Shown one piece after another: positions 1-9,181 of a stretch of DNA of 64,000 bases. The notes below the pieces were generated by a model. That model was not told where the DNA came from. It saw only the letters and a list, made by a program, of their open reading frames with translations, and did no database searches. A program made the position numbers and the translations under genes. How positions within the stretch are numbered: the stretch's first letter is position 1; each line of letters begins with the position of its first letter. Source of the DNA: Vibrio ziniensis (GTDB taxonomy: Bacteria > Pseudomonadota > Gammaproteobacteria > Enterobacterales > Vibrionaceae); NCBI RefSeq assembly GCF_011064285.1, contig NZ_CP049331.1, forward strand, positions 372,001-436,000, read 5' to 3'.

Positions 1-723
1 TGCTTCACCCATAGAGACCCAAACGTCGGTATAAAGAAAATCGCAACCTGTGACGCCTTCCACAACATTTTCAGTGAGGGTAATTTTTGCGCCGCTTTCT
101 GCTGCCAATTGTTGGCAGGTTTGCACCAAATCGGCGTCAGGCCAGTATGCTTTTGGTGCAACTAAACGGATATCCATCCCCATTTTTGCCGCTCCAACCA
201 TCAATGAATTGCCCATGTTATTACGGGCATCGCCAAGGTAAGCGAACTTCACATCGCTCAGCGGTTTACCACGAGAGTATTCCTGCATGGTTAAGAAATC
301 TGCCAGAATCTGAGTTGGATGAAACTCATTTGTTAAGCCATTCCATACCGGAACGCCTGCATATTTACCCAATTCTTCGACTATCTCCTGACCGAAACCG
401 CGGTATTGAATACCATCATACATACGTCCTAGTACGCGAGCGGTATCTTTCATCGACTCTTTGTCGCCAATTTGTGAACCTGAAGGACCTAAGTAACTGA
501 CTTGTGCGCCTTGATCAAAAGCGGCGACTTCAAATGCGCATCGAGTACGAGTAGAGGCTTTTTCAAAAATGAGAGCGATATTTTTGCCGATGAGTTTTTT
601 TTGCTCTGTGCCCGCTTTTTTTGCTCGCTTTAAATCAGCAGAGAGATCCAATAAAAATTGGATTTCTTTCTGCGTAAAATCAAGCAGTTTAAGATAATTG
701 CGGTGACGTAAATTGAAAGCCAT
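1..723 (-). CDS. argF: Ornithine carbamoyltransferase, C-terminus beyond left edge
   Basis: Catalyses ornithine + carbamoyl phosphate to citrulline in cytoplasmic arginine biosynthesis. The 241 visible codons start at the ATG read from 723 ([10 protein letters not shown]...) and remain open to position 1, so roughly the last quarter is missing. Visible motifs: the carbamoyl-phosphate loop STRTR after FEKA (near residue 57) and the HPTQ motif after NEF (near residue 133), both diagnostic of transcarbamylases. The N-terminus matches the ArgF/ArgI family and not aspartate transcarbamylase. An ARG-box-like sequence lies just upstream (783-800), so ArgR repression is likely. Very high confidence in family; argF versus argI naming is a convention. 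Confidence 0.95.
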   Translation of the reverse strand, partial: MAFNLRHRNYLKLLDFTQKEIQFLLDLSADLKRAKKAGTEQKKLIGKNIALIFEKASTRTRCAFEVAAFDQGAQVSYLGPSGSQIGDKESMKDTARVLGRMYDGIQYRGFGQEIVEELGKYAGVPVWNGLTNEFHPTQILADFLTMQEYSRGKPLSDVKFAYLGDARNNMGNSLMVGAAKMGMDIRLVAPKAYWPDADLVQTCQQLAAESGAKITLTENVVEGVTGCDFLYTDVWVSMGEA

Positions 724-782
724 GACTCAGTCCTTAGATACAAATAACGAGTACGGCTATTTATACATAGAAATGCTATAAA

Positions 783-800
783 AGTGAATAATTATTTTAA
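783..800 (-). promoter_or_regulatory. Candidate ARG box (ArgR operator) of argF
   Basis: The 18 bp AGTGAATAATTATTTTAA resembles the enterobacterial ARG box, with one good half-site (TGAAT-AATT) and a degenerate second half. It lies 60-77 bp before the argF start, where ArgR sites of arginine genes normally sit. A second box in the AT-rich stretch at about 757-780 is possible but too degenerate to call. Confidence 0.55.
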
Positions 801-830
801 ATAAAAGGCGAGATGTGTTTAACATCTCAC
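801..830 (-). terminator. Rho-independent terminator of the PhoH-family gene
   Basis: Stem GAGATGT/ACATCTC (10 pairs with one mismatch when extended) with loop GTTTA, followed on the minus strand by TTTTATTT. It lies directly after the stop of the minus-strand PIN-PhoH gene and separates it from argF. Confidence 0.75.
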
Positions 831-839
831 CAAAAATGC

Positions 840-2216
840 TTATAAATTCTCTTCGGCGAATTCAGCTAAGCGGCTGCGAACCACGCCGTTGAGGTGAATG
901 TTGGCGCTACCTTCAAAGTTTTTGAAGCGTTCCACCATATAGGTGAGTCCTGATGTCACAGGGGTTAAGTATGGGGAATCTATCTGTGCAAGGTTACCTG
1001 AGCAGACGATCTTCGTGCCTTCACCACAGCGTGTGATGATGGTTTTGATTTGTGAAGCCGTGAGGTTTTGACACTCATCAAGCAATACAAAGGCATCTTG
1101 TATTGAGCGTCCACGCATAAAGTTAATCGATTTGAACTGAATGTTGGCTTTATCAACAATGTATTTTAGAGAACCTTCGGTGCAATGGTCATTCTTATGC
1201 AGAGCCTCTAAGGTATCGGTAACGGCTGCAAGCCAAGGCATCATTTTTTCTTCCTCTGTACCAGGAAGGAAACCGATAGACTCGCCGATATCAGGAGTAT
1301 TACGGGTGACGATGATTTTATCGAACATCTTCTTCTCAACGGTTTGTTCTAATGCCGCCGCCATCGCTAGCAATGTTTTACCACTACCGGCAGCGCCCGT
1401 CAGAATAACGAGGTCAATTTCAGGGTCGAGCAGAGCATCTAACGCCATTGCTTGGTAGATGTTCTTTGGCATGATATCCCAAGCTTTGCGGTGCATCATG
1501 CGCTCTCGGCTCATATCGCGCAGAGTAATTTTATCTTCGGTGATGGTCTCCACTCGAGCTGCAAAATCACTCTCTTCATCGATAACATATTGGTTGATGT
1601 AAGTGGGTTCAAACGGCTCGCGATCAAGCTTGTGGTAGGTTTTACCTTCCAATGCATAACTATCTACATTCTCAACCTGATCCCAGAAATTTCCCGCTCT
1701 GGTTTGGAAACCTTTGGTTAGGTACTGAACATCATCAATCAATTGGTCAGTACGATAGTCTTCAACATAACGTACACCTGCTCCTTTGGCACGCAGTCGC
1801 ATGTTGATGTCTTTAGTGATCAGAACAACCGAGCGAGGGGCGCGTTTGTTCTGTAAATGGAGTACAGCGTTAAGTATACGGTTGTCGCCTTCTTTGTCGG
1901 TGAAAGCTTTTACGCTCTCGTGGACATCATAGTCGGCTAAGATTGAAATGGTGCCGGTCGCACTGCTTTGTTTGGTAAAAGGAATCCCTTCTGATATCTC
2001 GTCTGGTGTCGCATCGTGGAACAAATTCTCCAAAGCTCGAATCGCTACACGAGCATCGCGTGCAACATCGCGTTTGCTGTCTTTGATTCGGTCGAGTTCT
2101 TCGAGGACGGTCATGGGTATGACCACATCATGTTCTTGGAAGGAGTAAATGGCTAGAGGTTCATGAAGTAGGATATTGGTATCCAGTACAAACAGTTTCC
2201 GATCGGTATCGCCCAT
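840..2216 (-). CDS. PhoH-family ATPase with N-terminal PIN domain
   Basis: 458 aa. The N-terminal PIN ribonuclease-like domain (residues ~8-150) opens with the acidic motif VLDTNILLHEP and has further acidic residues (D93, D111, D136). The C-terminal PhoH domain (~240-455) has Walker A GAAGSGKT at 274-281 and Walker B LLDE at 378-381 followed by CQN. This PIN-PhoH arrangement (PhoH2 type) is known as an RNA helicase/RNase in mycobacteria; in gammaproteobacteria it is usually annotated only as a PhoH family protein. Likely role: ATP-driven RNA unwinding and cleavage in the cytoplasm. Monocistronic, with its own terminator. The start codon at 2216 is preceded by GGAG in the SD position. Confidence 0.9.
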   Translation of the reverse strand: MGDTDRKLFVLDTNILLHEPLAIYSFQEHDVVIPMTVLEELDRIKDSKRDVARDARVAIRALENLFHDATPDEISEGIPFTKQSSATGTISILADYDVHESVKAFTDKEGDNRILNAVLHLQNKRAPRSVVLITKDINMRLRAKGAGVRYVEDYRTDQLIDDVQYLTKGFQTRAGNFWDQVENVDSYALEGKTYHKLDREPFEPTYINQYVIDEESDFAARVETITEDKITLRDMSRERMMHRKAWDIMPKNIYQAMALDALLDPEIDLVILTGAAGSGKTLLAMAAALEQTVEKKMFDKIIVTRNTPDIGESIGFLPGTEEEKMMPWLAAVTDTLEALHKNDHCTEGSLKYIVDKANIQFKSINFMRGRSIQDAFVLLDECQNLTASQIKTIITRCGEGTKIVCSGNLAQIDSPYLTPVTSGLTYMVERFKNFEGSANIHLNGVVRSRLAEFAEENL

Positions 2217-2582
2217 AAGCGTCTCCTTGCTATCGTATAGCTTGCTTTCATAGGATGTTTACATCCAGAGGTCGCAACGAATCGTACGCTTTGGGTAGGC
2301 TTTCGATCTATTGCGACTTACTGCAAACCCGAGTTGATACTCACTGTTGTGATAAGCAGACTTTGTGCCAAATATTGATTCGGTTTGATCTGTTTACCTG
2401 TATTGAGTATAGCAACTTCATAGCTAAGAAATGCCATCGGTTTTTTACAGTTTGATGTCATCGCACACTAGAATAAAAAATGCTGGGATTGAGCGTGACC
2501 TGTATCACGCCATCAAGTAAGATTAGCGACCTTTTTCTGCTGCACTCTCCTAAAGCGATCATAATTAGGAGCTGAATTCTTT
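2217..2582. other. Intergenic region between divergent PhoH-family gene and rapA
   Basis: Promoter-bearing spacer of about 370 bp. It contains a CRP-like palindrome (2494-2509) and the SD of a possible 18-codon leader ORF. Reading frames through the rest have no SD and no recognisable product. Confidence 0.6.
2494..2509 (+). promoter_or_regulatory. Candidate CRP-binding site upstream of rapA
   Basis: CGTGA-N6-TCACG is a perfect inverted repeat matching the core of the CRP consensus (GTGA-N6-TCAC). It sits about 130 bp before the rapA ATG. Whether it activates rapA or acts on the divergent gene cannot be read from the sequence. Confidence 0.5.
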
Positions 2583-2639
2583 ATGCGGCAGATTTCTACT
2601 TATAATTATCCAATCCAAATTGATGAGGTAGTCGATTAA
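2583..2639 (+). CDS. Possible 18-aa leader peptide overlapping the rapA start
   Basis: An ATG preceded by AGGAG (2567-2571, 11-nt spacing) opens an 18-codon frame ([18 protein letters not shown]) whose TAA shares its last A with the rapA ATG (TAATG). The stop-start overlap is a typical translational-coupling geometry. The rapA SD (GAGG at 2625-2628) lies inside this frame. No homologue is recognised; it could also be a chance frame. Confidence 0.35.
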   Translation: MRQISTYNYPIQIDEVVD

Positions 2640-5548
2640 TGACTTTTGCTTTGGGGCAACGCTGGATTAGCGATACGGAAAGCGATTTAGGTTTAGGTAC
2701 CGTCGTAGCAATGGATGCGCGAACTGTTACTCTTATGTTTGCTGCGTCAGAAGAAAACCGAGTGTATGCTCGCAATGACGCTCCAGTAACACGAGTGACA
2801 TTTAATGTCGGCGACGTTATTGATAGCCAACAAGGCTGGTCACTCAAAGTCGAGCAAGTAGTTGAAGAACAGGGCTTGCTAACCTACCTCGGAACTCGCG
2901 AAGACACAGAAGAGTCTGGTGTAGCTCTGCGTGAAATCTTTCTAAGCAACCAAATTCGATTCAATAAGCCACAAGATAAGTTGTTCGCAGGTCAGATTGA
3001 TCGTATGGACAATTTTGTGTTGCGTTACCGCTCTCTGACTAACCAATTCCAGCAACACAAGAGCCCAATGCGCGGCTTGTGTGGTATGCGTGCCGGTTTG
3101 ATTCCTCACCAACTGTATATTGCACATGAAGTGGGGCGCCGTTATGCACCACGTGTTTTGCTGGCTGATGAAGTGGGTTTGGGTAAAACCATCGAAGCGG
3201 GCATGATCATTCATCAACAGGTGCTTTCTGGTCGTGCAGAGCGCATTCTGATTGTGGTTCCTGAAACACTGCAACACCAATGGCTGGTGGAGATGATGCG
3301 CCGCTTTAACCTGCACTTCTCTATCTTTGATGAAGAGCGTTGTGTTGAAGCGTTCTCCGAAGCCGACAACCCATTTGAGACTCAACAATATGTATTGTGC
3401 TCTCTGGGCTTTTTACGCAAGAGCCGTCAGCGTTTTGAACAAGCATTAGAAGCTGAATGGGATCTATTGGTTGTCGATGAAGCTCACCACCTTGAATGGT
3501 CTCAGGACAATCCGAGCCGTGAATATCAAGTGATTGAAGGTTTAGCTGAACGTACACCGGGTGTGCTTCTTCTAACCGCAACACCTGAGCAGCTTGGCCG
3601 CGAGAGTCACTTTGCACGTCTCCGTCTGCTGGATTCTGACCGTTTCTATGATTACGAAGCCTTTGTTCAGGAAGAAGAACAGTATGCGCCAGTTGCCGAC
3701 GCGGTAAGCGCACTGCTTTCAGGTCAGAAGTTGAGTGATGATGCGAAAAACCAAATAACTGAACTGCTCTCTGAACAAGACGTAGAGCCGCTATTCCGTG
3801 TGCTGGAAAGTCAGGCAAGTGACGAAGAGAAAGCTTCTGCTAGCCAAGAGTTGGTTGATAACTTAATGGATCGTCACGGAACTGGTCGTGTTCTGTTTAG
3901 AAATACACGTGCAGCGGTGAAAGGTTTCCCAACGCGTAATGTGCATTTGATGCCGATGCCAATTCCATCTCAATATGAGACGTCTATGCGTGTGTCTGGA
4001 TTGATTGGCGGCAAGATCACTCCTGAAGCTCGCGCGATGAAGATGCTCTATCCAGAAGAGATCTTCCAAGAGTTTGAAGGCGAAAACTCAAGTTGGTGGC
4101 AGTTTGATTCACGCGTTAACTGGCTGATTGAAAAAGTAAAAGCAAAACGCAGTGATAAGATTCTTGTCATTGCATCGCGTGCCAGCACTGCACTGCAACT
4201 TGAGCAAGCGCTTCGCGAACGTGAAGGTATTCGCGCAACGGTATTCCATGAAGGAATGTCGATCATTGAGCGTGATAAAGCGGCTGCGTATTTCGCGCAA
4301 GAAGAGGGCGGTGCTCAGGTTCTTATCTGTAGTGAAATCGGCTCAGAAGGTCGTAACTTCCAGTTTGCTAGTCAGTTGGTGATGTTTGATCTGCCGTTTA
4401 ATCCTGACTTGCTTGAGCAGCGTATCGGTCGTTTGGACCGTATCGGTCAGCAGCGTGACATTGATATTTTTGTTCCTTACCTTGAAGGTACATCGCAAGG
4501 TATTCTGGCTCGTTGGTATGATGAAGGTTTAAATGCTTTTGCTGAAACTTGCCCGACGGGTCGCGCAGTTTATGACGCGTTTGTATCTCGCTTAGTTCCT
4601 GCATTGGCGGCTGGTGGCAGCGATGATCTGGAAGAGATCATCGAAGAGTCTGCGAAGTTGAACAAAACTCTAAAATCTCAATTAGAGCATGGCCGTGATC
4701 GTCTGTTAGAGATGCATTCTAATGGTGGTGATAGAGCGTTGGAGATTGCAGAGAAAATATCGGCGACAGATGGTGATACCAATCTGGTCACTTTCGCATT
4801 AAGTCTGTTTGATACCATAGGTTTGAACCAAGATGACCACGGTGAAAATGCGCTTGTTGTAACACCGTCGGAGCACATGATGGTGCCAAGCTACCCGGGC
4901 TTGCCTTACGAGGGTGCGACGATCACATTTGATCGAGATACCGCGCTGTCACGTGAAGATATGCACTTTATCAGTTGGGAACACCCGATGATCCAAGGTG
5001 GTATCGATTTATTGATGAGTGAAGGCGTGGGTACATCTGCGGTATCACTACTGAAAAACAAGTCTTTGCCAGTAGGAACGATTTTATTGGAGTTGGTGTA
5101 CTTGGTGGATGCTCAAGCACCAAAACGCAGCGGTATTTCCCGTTTCTTACCACAAACGCCTATTCGTATTCTATTGGATGCTCGTGGTAACAACCTTTCA
5201 AGCCAAGTTGAGTTTGAAGGCTTTAACCGTCAGCTCAGCCCTGTGAATCGTCATTTAGCCAGCAAACTGGTTGGCAGTGTACAAAATGATGTACATCGTT
5301 TAATCACGGCAAGTGAAGCGTTCGCTGTGGAAGAGGTAAAAGCGATTCGTGAACAAGCACTGAAAGAGATGGAGCATAGCTTAAACTCTGAACTGGAGCG
5401 TTTACAGGGGCTGAAAGCGGTGAACCCAAACATTCGTGATGAAGAGATTGAAGTGATTGAACAGCAGGTTAACGAGCTTTCTGGTTACATCAGTCAGGCT
5501 CAATACCAGCTAGATTCCCTTCGTCTGATTGTGGTTGCACACAATTAA
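2639..5548 (+). CDS. rapA: RNA polymerase-associated ATPase RapA
   Basis: 969 aa, nearly identical in length to E. coli RapA/HepA. This Swi2/Snf2-type ATPase binds core RNA polymerase and promotes its recycling after transcription. Two N-terminal Tudor-like domains (residues ~1-105) are followed by the ATPase core: motif I DEVGLGKT at 177-184, motif II DEAH near 280, motif [12 protein letters not shown] near 315, and motif [14 protein letters not shown] near 598. A C-terminal RapA-specific region follows. Start ATG at 2639 has GAGG 10 nt upstream. Possible CRP control from the site at 2494-2509. No sign of truncation. Confidence 0.97.
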   Translation: MTFALGQRWISDTESDLGLGTVVAMDARTVTLMFAASEENRVYARNDAPVTRVTFNVGDVIDSQQGWSLKVEQVVEEQGLLTYLGTREDTEESGVALREIFLSNQIRFNKPQDKLFAGQIDRMDNFVLRYRSLTNQFQQHKSPMRGLCGMRAGLIPHQLYIAHEVGRRYAPRVLLADEVGLGKTIEAGMIIHQQVLSGRAERILIVVPETLQHQWLVEMMRRFNLHFSIFDEERCVEAFSEADNPFETQQYVLCSLGFLRKSRQRFEQALEAEWDLLVVDEAHHLEWSQDNPSREYQVIEGLAERTPGVLLLTATPEQLGRESHFARLRLLDSDRFYDYEAFVQEEEQYAPVADAVSALLSGQKLSDDAKNQITELLSEQDVEPLFRVLESQASDEEKASASQELVDNLMDRHGTGRVLFRNTRAAVKGFPTRNVHLMPMPIPSQYETSMRVSGLIGGKITPEARAMKMLYPEEIFQEFEGENSSWWQFDSRVNWLIEKVKAKRSDKILVIASRASTALQLEQALREREGIRATVFHEGMSIIERDKAAAYFAQEEGGAQVLICSEIGSEGRNFQFASQLVMFDLPFNPDLLEQRIGRLDRIGQQRDIDIFVPYLEGTSQGILARWYDEGLNAFAETCPTGRAVYDAFVSRLVPALAAGGSDDLEEIIEESAKLNKTLKSQLEHGRDRLLEMHSNGGDRALEIAEKISATDGDTNLVTFALSLFDTIGLNQDDHGENALVVTPSEHMMVPSYPGLPYEGATITFDRDTALSREDMHFISWEHPMIQGGIDLLMSEGVGTSAVSLLKNKSLPVGTILLELVYLVDAQAPKRSGISRFLPQTPIRILLDARGNNLSSQVEFEGFNRQLSPVNRHLASKLVGSVQNDVHRLITASEAFAVEEVKAIREQALKEMEHSLNSELERLQGLKAVNPNIRDEEIEVIEQQVNELSGYISQAQYQLDSLRLIVVAHN

Positions 5549-5566
5549 GCGATATTTTCAGTAGTC

Positions 5567-5736
5567 ATACCATTCTGGAAAATTTTCTGATCAGTGAATG
5601 GGCGTCGATAAGCAAACCCTCCGAGCCATGGATGGCTCGGTGGAGCTTCAGGGACGAATGAATGCACGTTTGCGTTTGACACCCATTCGCTGCTCGCCGA
5701 TGCTCAATCTGATCATATTTTTATCTAGGATGGTAT
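5567..5736. repeat. Large imperfect palindromic intergenic repeat (ERIC-like)
   Basis: The 170-bp unit has inverted ends (ATACCATTCT at 5567-5576 pairs with AGGATGGTAT at 5727-5736), inner arms CTGATCAG/CTGATCAT and GAATGGG/CCCATTC, and a strong palindrome CCGAGCCAT-GG-ATGGCTCGG at about 5621-5640. Such long foldback units, inserted at TA and lying in transcribed spacers, are typical of ERIC-type miniature repeats, which also occur in Vibrio. Membership in the ERIC family proper is inferred from architecture only. Confidence 0.6.
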
Positions 5737-5766
5737 AAAAAGCTGAGTAGAAAAAGTTAACCAATA

Positions 5767-5795
5767 AAAAGGCCTTCATCAGAAGGCCTTTTGTT
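5767..5795. terminator. Bidirectional terminator between rapA and NRAMP-like gene
   Basis: AAAAAGGCCTTC-ATCA-GAAGGCCTTTTG: perfect GC-rich stem with A-tract on the left and T-tract on the right, located between convergent genes. Confidence 0.85.
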
Positions 5796-5846
5796 TATCT
5801 ATTCGTACTCTAACCAAACGACTTGAAATTAAAGTCGCAGGCTAAA

Positions 5847-7121
5847 TTACATCATCCACTTCCACCAGATGAACAGTGCAAGGAAACCAAATAGATACAC
5901 TAAACCAAGAATAGACAGTGCTTTTAGTTTTGGACCTACAGCGAGCTCTTTCGGTAGTGCCGTTTTCGTCACTAGGATGTAGTTCAACAGTGCGAATACA
6001 GGTGTTGTCATGAATGCCATGATCATTGCGAAATCAAGCATTGGGATCAGTGCTGAAGCATAGAACAGAATGATTGCCAATGATGCTGCTGAAACCACAA
6101 TCATCCACGCTTGAAGCACTTTAGGGCTTTGCTCTTTGTCTTCTTTGATTAGGCGTTGTGATTCTGCAATTACACGTGAGTAACCATCAATAACTGTAAT
6201 CGTACTACCGAAGATACAGAAGAAGGCGATAACAGCGATTAGGTAACGAGACCATTCACCGATGGTTGATGCGTAAAGACCTACAAGCTGATGCGAGAAG
6301 CCCACACCTGATTTAGACAATTCTACACCTGTGCCATTTAGTACCAATGCACCTAGTGCTAGGAACACAACCGCTAGAATTGCAGTACCGATGTAACCAA
6401 CGTTGAAGTCAAACAGTGCAGATTGAGCTGTTACTTTTTGGTGGCGACATTGAGACTTTAGCCATACAGACGTCAGGCTTGAAATTTCGATCGGAGCTGG
6501 CATCCAACCCATTGTTACTACTAGGAAGCCAATGGCTGCTAAAGTCCATGGTGATGGCGTTTCCGCTGCGACAGCGCTCACTGGTGCAGAGTTTGCTGCA
6601 GCAATGGCAACAGCAAGTAGTGTAGCAATCGTTAGTACCGCCATGATGACTTTAGATAGCGTGTCTAAAGCTTTGTAGTGGCCAGCGAATAGAATCACTA
6701 GACAGGTTACTAATACAATGCCACATAGCACTGGTAATGACAGTTCAAATGGCACGAAGTAGCCAAGCAAACTTGCACTGAACATCAGGAGTGCTGCGGT
6801 GTTTACTACAGCTGAGAAAACCGCAAGGATTGTGAATACCCATAGGTAAGGTTTACCGAGCTTCGCATAACCTTCGACAAGGCTTTGACCTGTGCCCATG
6901 GTGTACTGAACACCTGCTTTAAAAAATGGGTATTTAAATAGGTTTACCAGCAGAATCAGTATCGCTAATTGCCAGCCATAAATAGCACCGGCTTTGGTCG
7001 ATGCAACGAGATGTGAGCCGCCAACAGCAGCGGCAGCCATCATTATCCCAGGCCCTAGAGAGCGTAATAGTTGAGACAAAGATAGCCGTTGTTCTGATGG
7101 ATATGATACGGCGTTTTCCAT
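5847..7121 (-). CDS. NRAMP-superfamily transporter with non-canonical metal-site motifs
   Basis: 424 aa, about 11 predicted transmembrane segments, inner membrane. The N-terminal GPGIMMAAAAVGGSHLVAST aligns with the TM1 signature of NRAMP proteins, but the metal-coordinating DPGN is replaced by VGGS. In TM6 the usual MPH becomes MPAP (GWMPAPIE), keeping Met but losing His. The transported ion is therefore uncertain: it may not be the Mn/Fe proton symport of MntH, and divergent NRAMP relatives handle other substrates. Single gene, convergent with rapA, divergent from rluA. Start ATG at 7121 has AAGGAAT just upstream. Confidence 0.8.
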   Translation of the reverse strand: MENAVSYPSEQRLSLSQLLRSLGPGIMMAAAAVGGSHLVASTKAGAIYGWQLAILILLVNLFKYPFFKAGVQYTMGTGQSLVEGYAKLGKPYLWVFTILAVFSAVVNTAALLMFSASLLGYFVPFELSLPVLCGIVLVTCLVILFAGHYKALDTLSKVIMAVLTIATLLAVAIAAANSAPVSAVAAETPSPWTLAAIGFLVVTMGWMPAPIEISSLTSVWLKSQCRHQKVTAQSALFDFNVGYIGTAILAVVFLALGALVLNGTGVELSKSGVGFSHQLVGLYASTIGEWSRYLIAVIAFFCIFGSTITVIDGYSRVIAESQRLIKEDKEQSPKVLQAWMIVVSAASLAIILFYASALIPMLDFAMIMAFMTTPVFALLNYILVTKTALPKELAVGPKLKALSILGLVYLFGFLALFIWWKWMM

Positions 7122-7390
7122 TCTTGTTATTCCTTAAAATTGTGATGTTGTGTTGTATATATTTTTTATAGCCCGCCAGCTTAACTGGTCAGGATGACTT
7201 TAATGTCAATACCACACATGAATATCATAGTTGTTTTTTGTGTCAATTTAATTTTACAAAGTATTTGAAACTTTTTTCGTATTCCGTATGGTTGAAGTAT
7301 TCCGCGCTGTAATCGTTACTTCATTTTGCAGATAACAGTGGGCTTTTTAGCTGCTATAATGCGCCGATTTTTTTATTTGAGATGACTTTC

Positions 7391-8128
7391 ATGGCGATGA
7401 CTGAATACCACCCACCAACGGATCCGTGGATTGATGTGGTATATGAGGATGACTACATTATTGCGGTTAATAAACCGTCTGGATTGCTGTCTGTTCCAGG
7501 TAGATTGGAAGAGCACTATGACAGCATGTGGAGTCGCTTGGTCGAGCAATACCCAGATGTGAAAGTCGTTCACCGCTTAGATATGTCGACGTCCGGCTTA
7601 ATGCTGTTTGGCAAGAACACCTATATGGAATCGGCGTTGAAGAAGCAGTTCCAATATCGCCTGACACATAAAATCTATTACGCCCGCGTGTGGGGAATTG
7701 TAGAGCAGGATGAGGGTATGATTGACTTGCCTTTAATTTGTGATTGGCCAAACCGTCCAAAACAAATGGTTTGTTTTGAAAATGGTAAACCGTCGCAAAC
7801 AATGTTCCATGTGGTTAAGCGTGAAGAGAAAACAACAGTCGTTCGTTTGCTTCCAGTGACTGGACGATCTCATCAATTACGTGTTCATATGATGGCATTA
7901 GGTCATCCAATTGTTGGTGATGAATTTTATGCGCCACAGGAAGCGATTGATTTTACAGACCGTTTGGAGCTGCACGCTGCCGAGTTGAGTTTCTATCATC
8001 CTCGCAGCCATTGGTTACGAAGTATTTTTGTTCCTTGTGACTTTTATCCCGAAGCACAGGAAGAAATTTTGCAGCACTTCGATCCTGAGAGAAAATTGCC
8101 AGATTATAAAACGCTGCCTAAATCGTAA
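7391..8128 (+). CDS. rluA: Pseudouridine synthase RluA (23S rRNA U746 / tRNA U32)
   Basis: Dual-specificity pseudouridine synthase converting U746 in 23S rRNA and U32 in several tRNAs. The catalytic HRLDMSTSGL motif carries the nucleophilic Asp (near residue 65), and GRSHQLRVHM near 160 is the conserved RNA-binding/catalytic loop. The NKPSGLLSVPGR and ICDWPNRPKQ segments match E. coli RluA closely. Start chosen at 7391 (MAMTEYHPP) because GAG lies 9 nt upstream and the E. coli protein begins MGMENYNPP; an in-frame ATG at 7382 has no SD. 245 aa versus 219 in E. coli, the difference being a C-terminal extension. Confidence 0.93.
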   Translation: MAMTEYHPPTDPWIDVVYEDDYIIAVNKPSGLLSVPGRLEEHYDSMWSRLVEQYPDVKVVHRLDMSTSGLMLFGKNTYMESALKKQFQYRLTHKIYYARVWGIVEQDEGMIDLPLICDWPNRPKQMVCFENGKPSQTMFHVVKREEKTTVVRLLPVTGRSHQLRVHMMALGHPIVGDEFYAPQEAIDFTDRLELHAAELSFYHPRSHWLRSIFVPCDFYPEAQEEILQHFDPERKLPDYKTLPKS

Positions 8129-8158
8129 TGCTTATTAGGTGGCTATAAAGGAGTAAAC

Positions 8159-9121
8159 ATGTCAGTCCCTAAAATCGTCTTCCTTGATCGAGTTACTATC
8201 CCCAAGCATATCGAGTTACCGCCTCTTGCCATTGAACATGAATGGCAAGAATACGACTTTACCAATCCTGAACAGGTATTTGAGCGCATTTACAACGCAG
8301 ATATCGTGATTACCAATAAAGTGGTGATTAGCGGTGACATCTTGGCTCAGCTACCTCAGATTAAGCTAATTGCTGTTTCTGCCACGGGCGTGAATAACGT
8401 GGATACTGAGTATTGTCGAGCGAACAAGATTGCAGTTTGTAACGTTCAAGGATATGCGACCCGTTCCGTGCCAGAGCACGTCATTGGAATGATGTTTGCC
8501 CTTCGCCGTAATCTGATGGGTTATCACCATGATATCGCTGCTGGAGAATGGCAGCGTAATAAACAGTTCTGTTTCTTTACTCATCCTATCGGTGATATTG
8601 CTGGTTCAACTATGGGCATTATTGGCAGTGGGGCTTTAGGTAAGGCAACTGCTGAGCTGGCGAAAGCCCTAGGTATGAATGTCGTTTACGCTGAACGTAA
8701 AGGGGCTTCGGATTGTCGTGAAGGATACCTGTCATTTGAAAAAGTATTGCAGCAGTCAGATGTGATTTCGCTGCATTGCCCTTTGAGTGAAGCCACTCGA
8801 AATATTATTTCGGAGCAAGAGTTTGCTCAGATGAAACCTAATGCGATTCTGATTAATACCGGTCGCGGTGGATTGGTTGATGAACTCGCACTGGTGGATG
8901 CGTTGAAGAAACGTCAAATAGCAGGAGCTGGTGTGGACGTATTTACTCAAGAGCCGGCTGATATTGATAATCCGCTGTTAGCAAATATGGATCTGCCAAA
9001 CTTACTGCTGACACCTCATGTCGCGTGGGGCAGTGATTCTGCCATCAGTCAGTTAGCAAAGATTCTGATGAATAACATTGAAGCATTCGTTGCAGGAACA
9101 GATCAAAACCGAGTGGTTTAG
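8159..9121 (+). CDS. D-2-hydroxyacid dehydrogenase family protein
   Basis: 320 aa, NAD(P)-dependent reduction of a 2-ketoacid (glycerate/hydroxypyruvate-type enzymes are closest in layout). Rossmann motif GSGALG at 156-161 is followed ~20 residues later by an E-R pair (179-180), suggesting NAD preference. The catalytic triad is present: R236 in NTGRGG, E265 in TQEP, H287 in TPHVAWGS. AAAGGAG precedes the ATG with good spacing. It follows rluA by 30 bp in the same direction, so cotranscription is possible; a strong terminator follows. The exact substrate (hprA-like glycerate dehydrogenase is one option) cannot be set from sequence reading. Confidence 0.88.
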   Translation: MSVPKIVFLDRVTIPKHIELPPLAIEHEWQEYDFTNPEQVFERIYNADIVITNKVVISGDILAQLPQIKLIAVSATGVNNVDTEYCRANKIAVCNVQGYATRSVPEHVIGMMFALRRNLMGYHHDIAAGEWQRNKQFCFFTHPIGDIAGSTMGIIGSGALGKATAELAKALGMNVVYAERKGASDCREGYLSFEKVLQQSDVISLHCPLSEATRNIISEQEFAQMKPNAILINTGRGGLVDELALVDALKKRQIAGAGVDVFTQEPADIDNPLLANMDLPNLLLTPHVAWGSDSAISQLAKILMNNIEAFVAGTDQNRVV

Positions 9122-9136
9122 AATTAATAGATAAAC

Positions 9137-9161
9137 AAAAGGCAGCCTAGGCTGCCTTTTT
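9137..9161. terminator. Bidirectional terminator between dehydrogenase gene and valS
   Basis: AAAAGGCAGCC-TA-GGCTGCCTTTTT, perfect stem with A/T flanks, between convergent genes. Confidence 0.9.
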
Positions 9162-9181
9162 AGTTTGGTTGTTAGCTTAGA

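Noticed and set aside
87..500. 137-codon plus-strand frame over argF
   Set aside because: Antisense shadow of a certain argF; no SD, no family.
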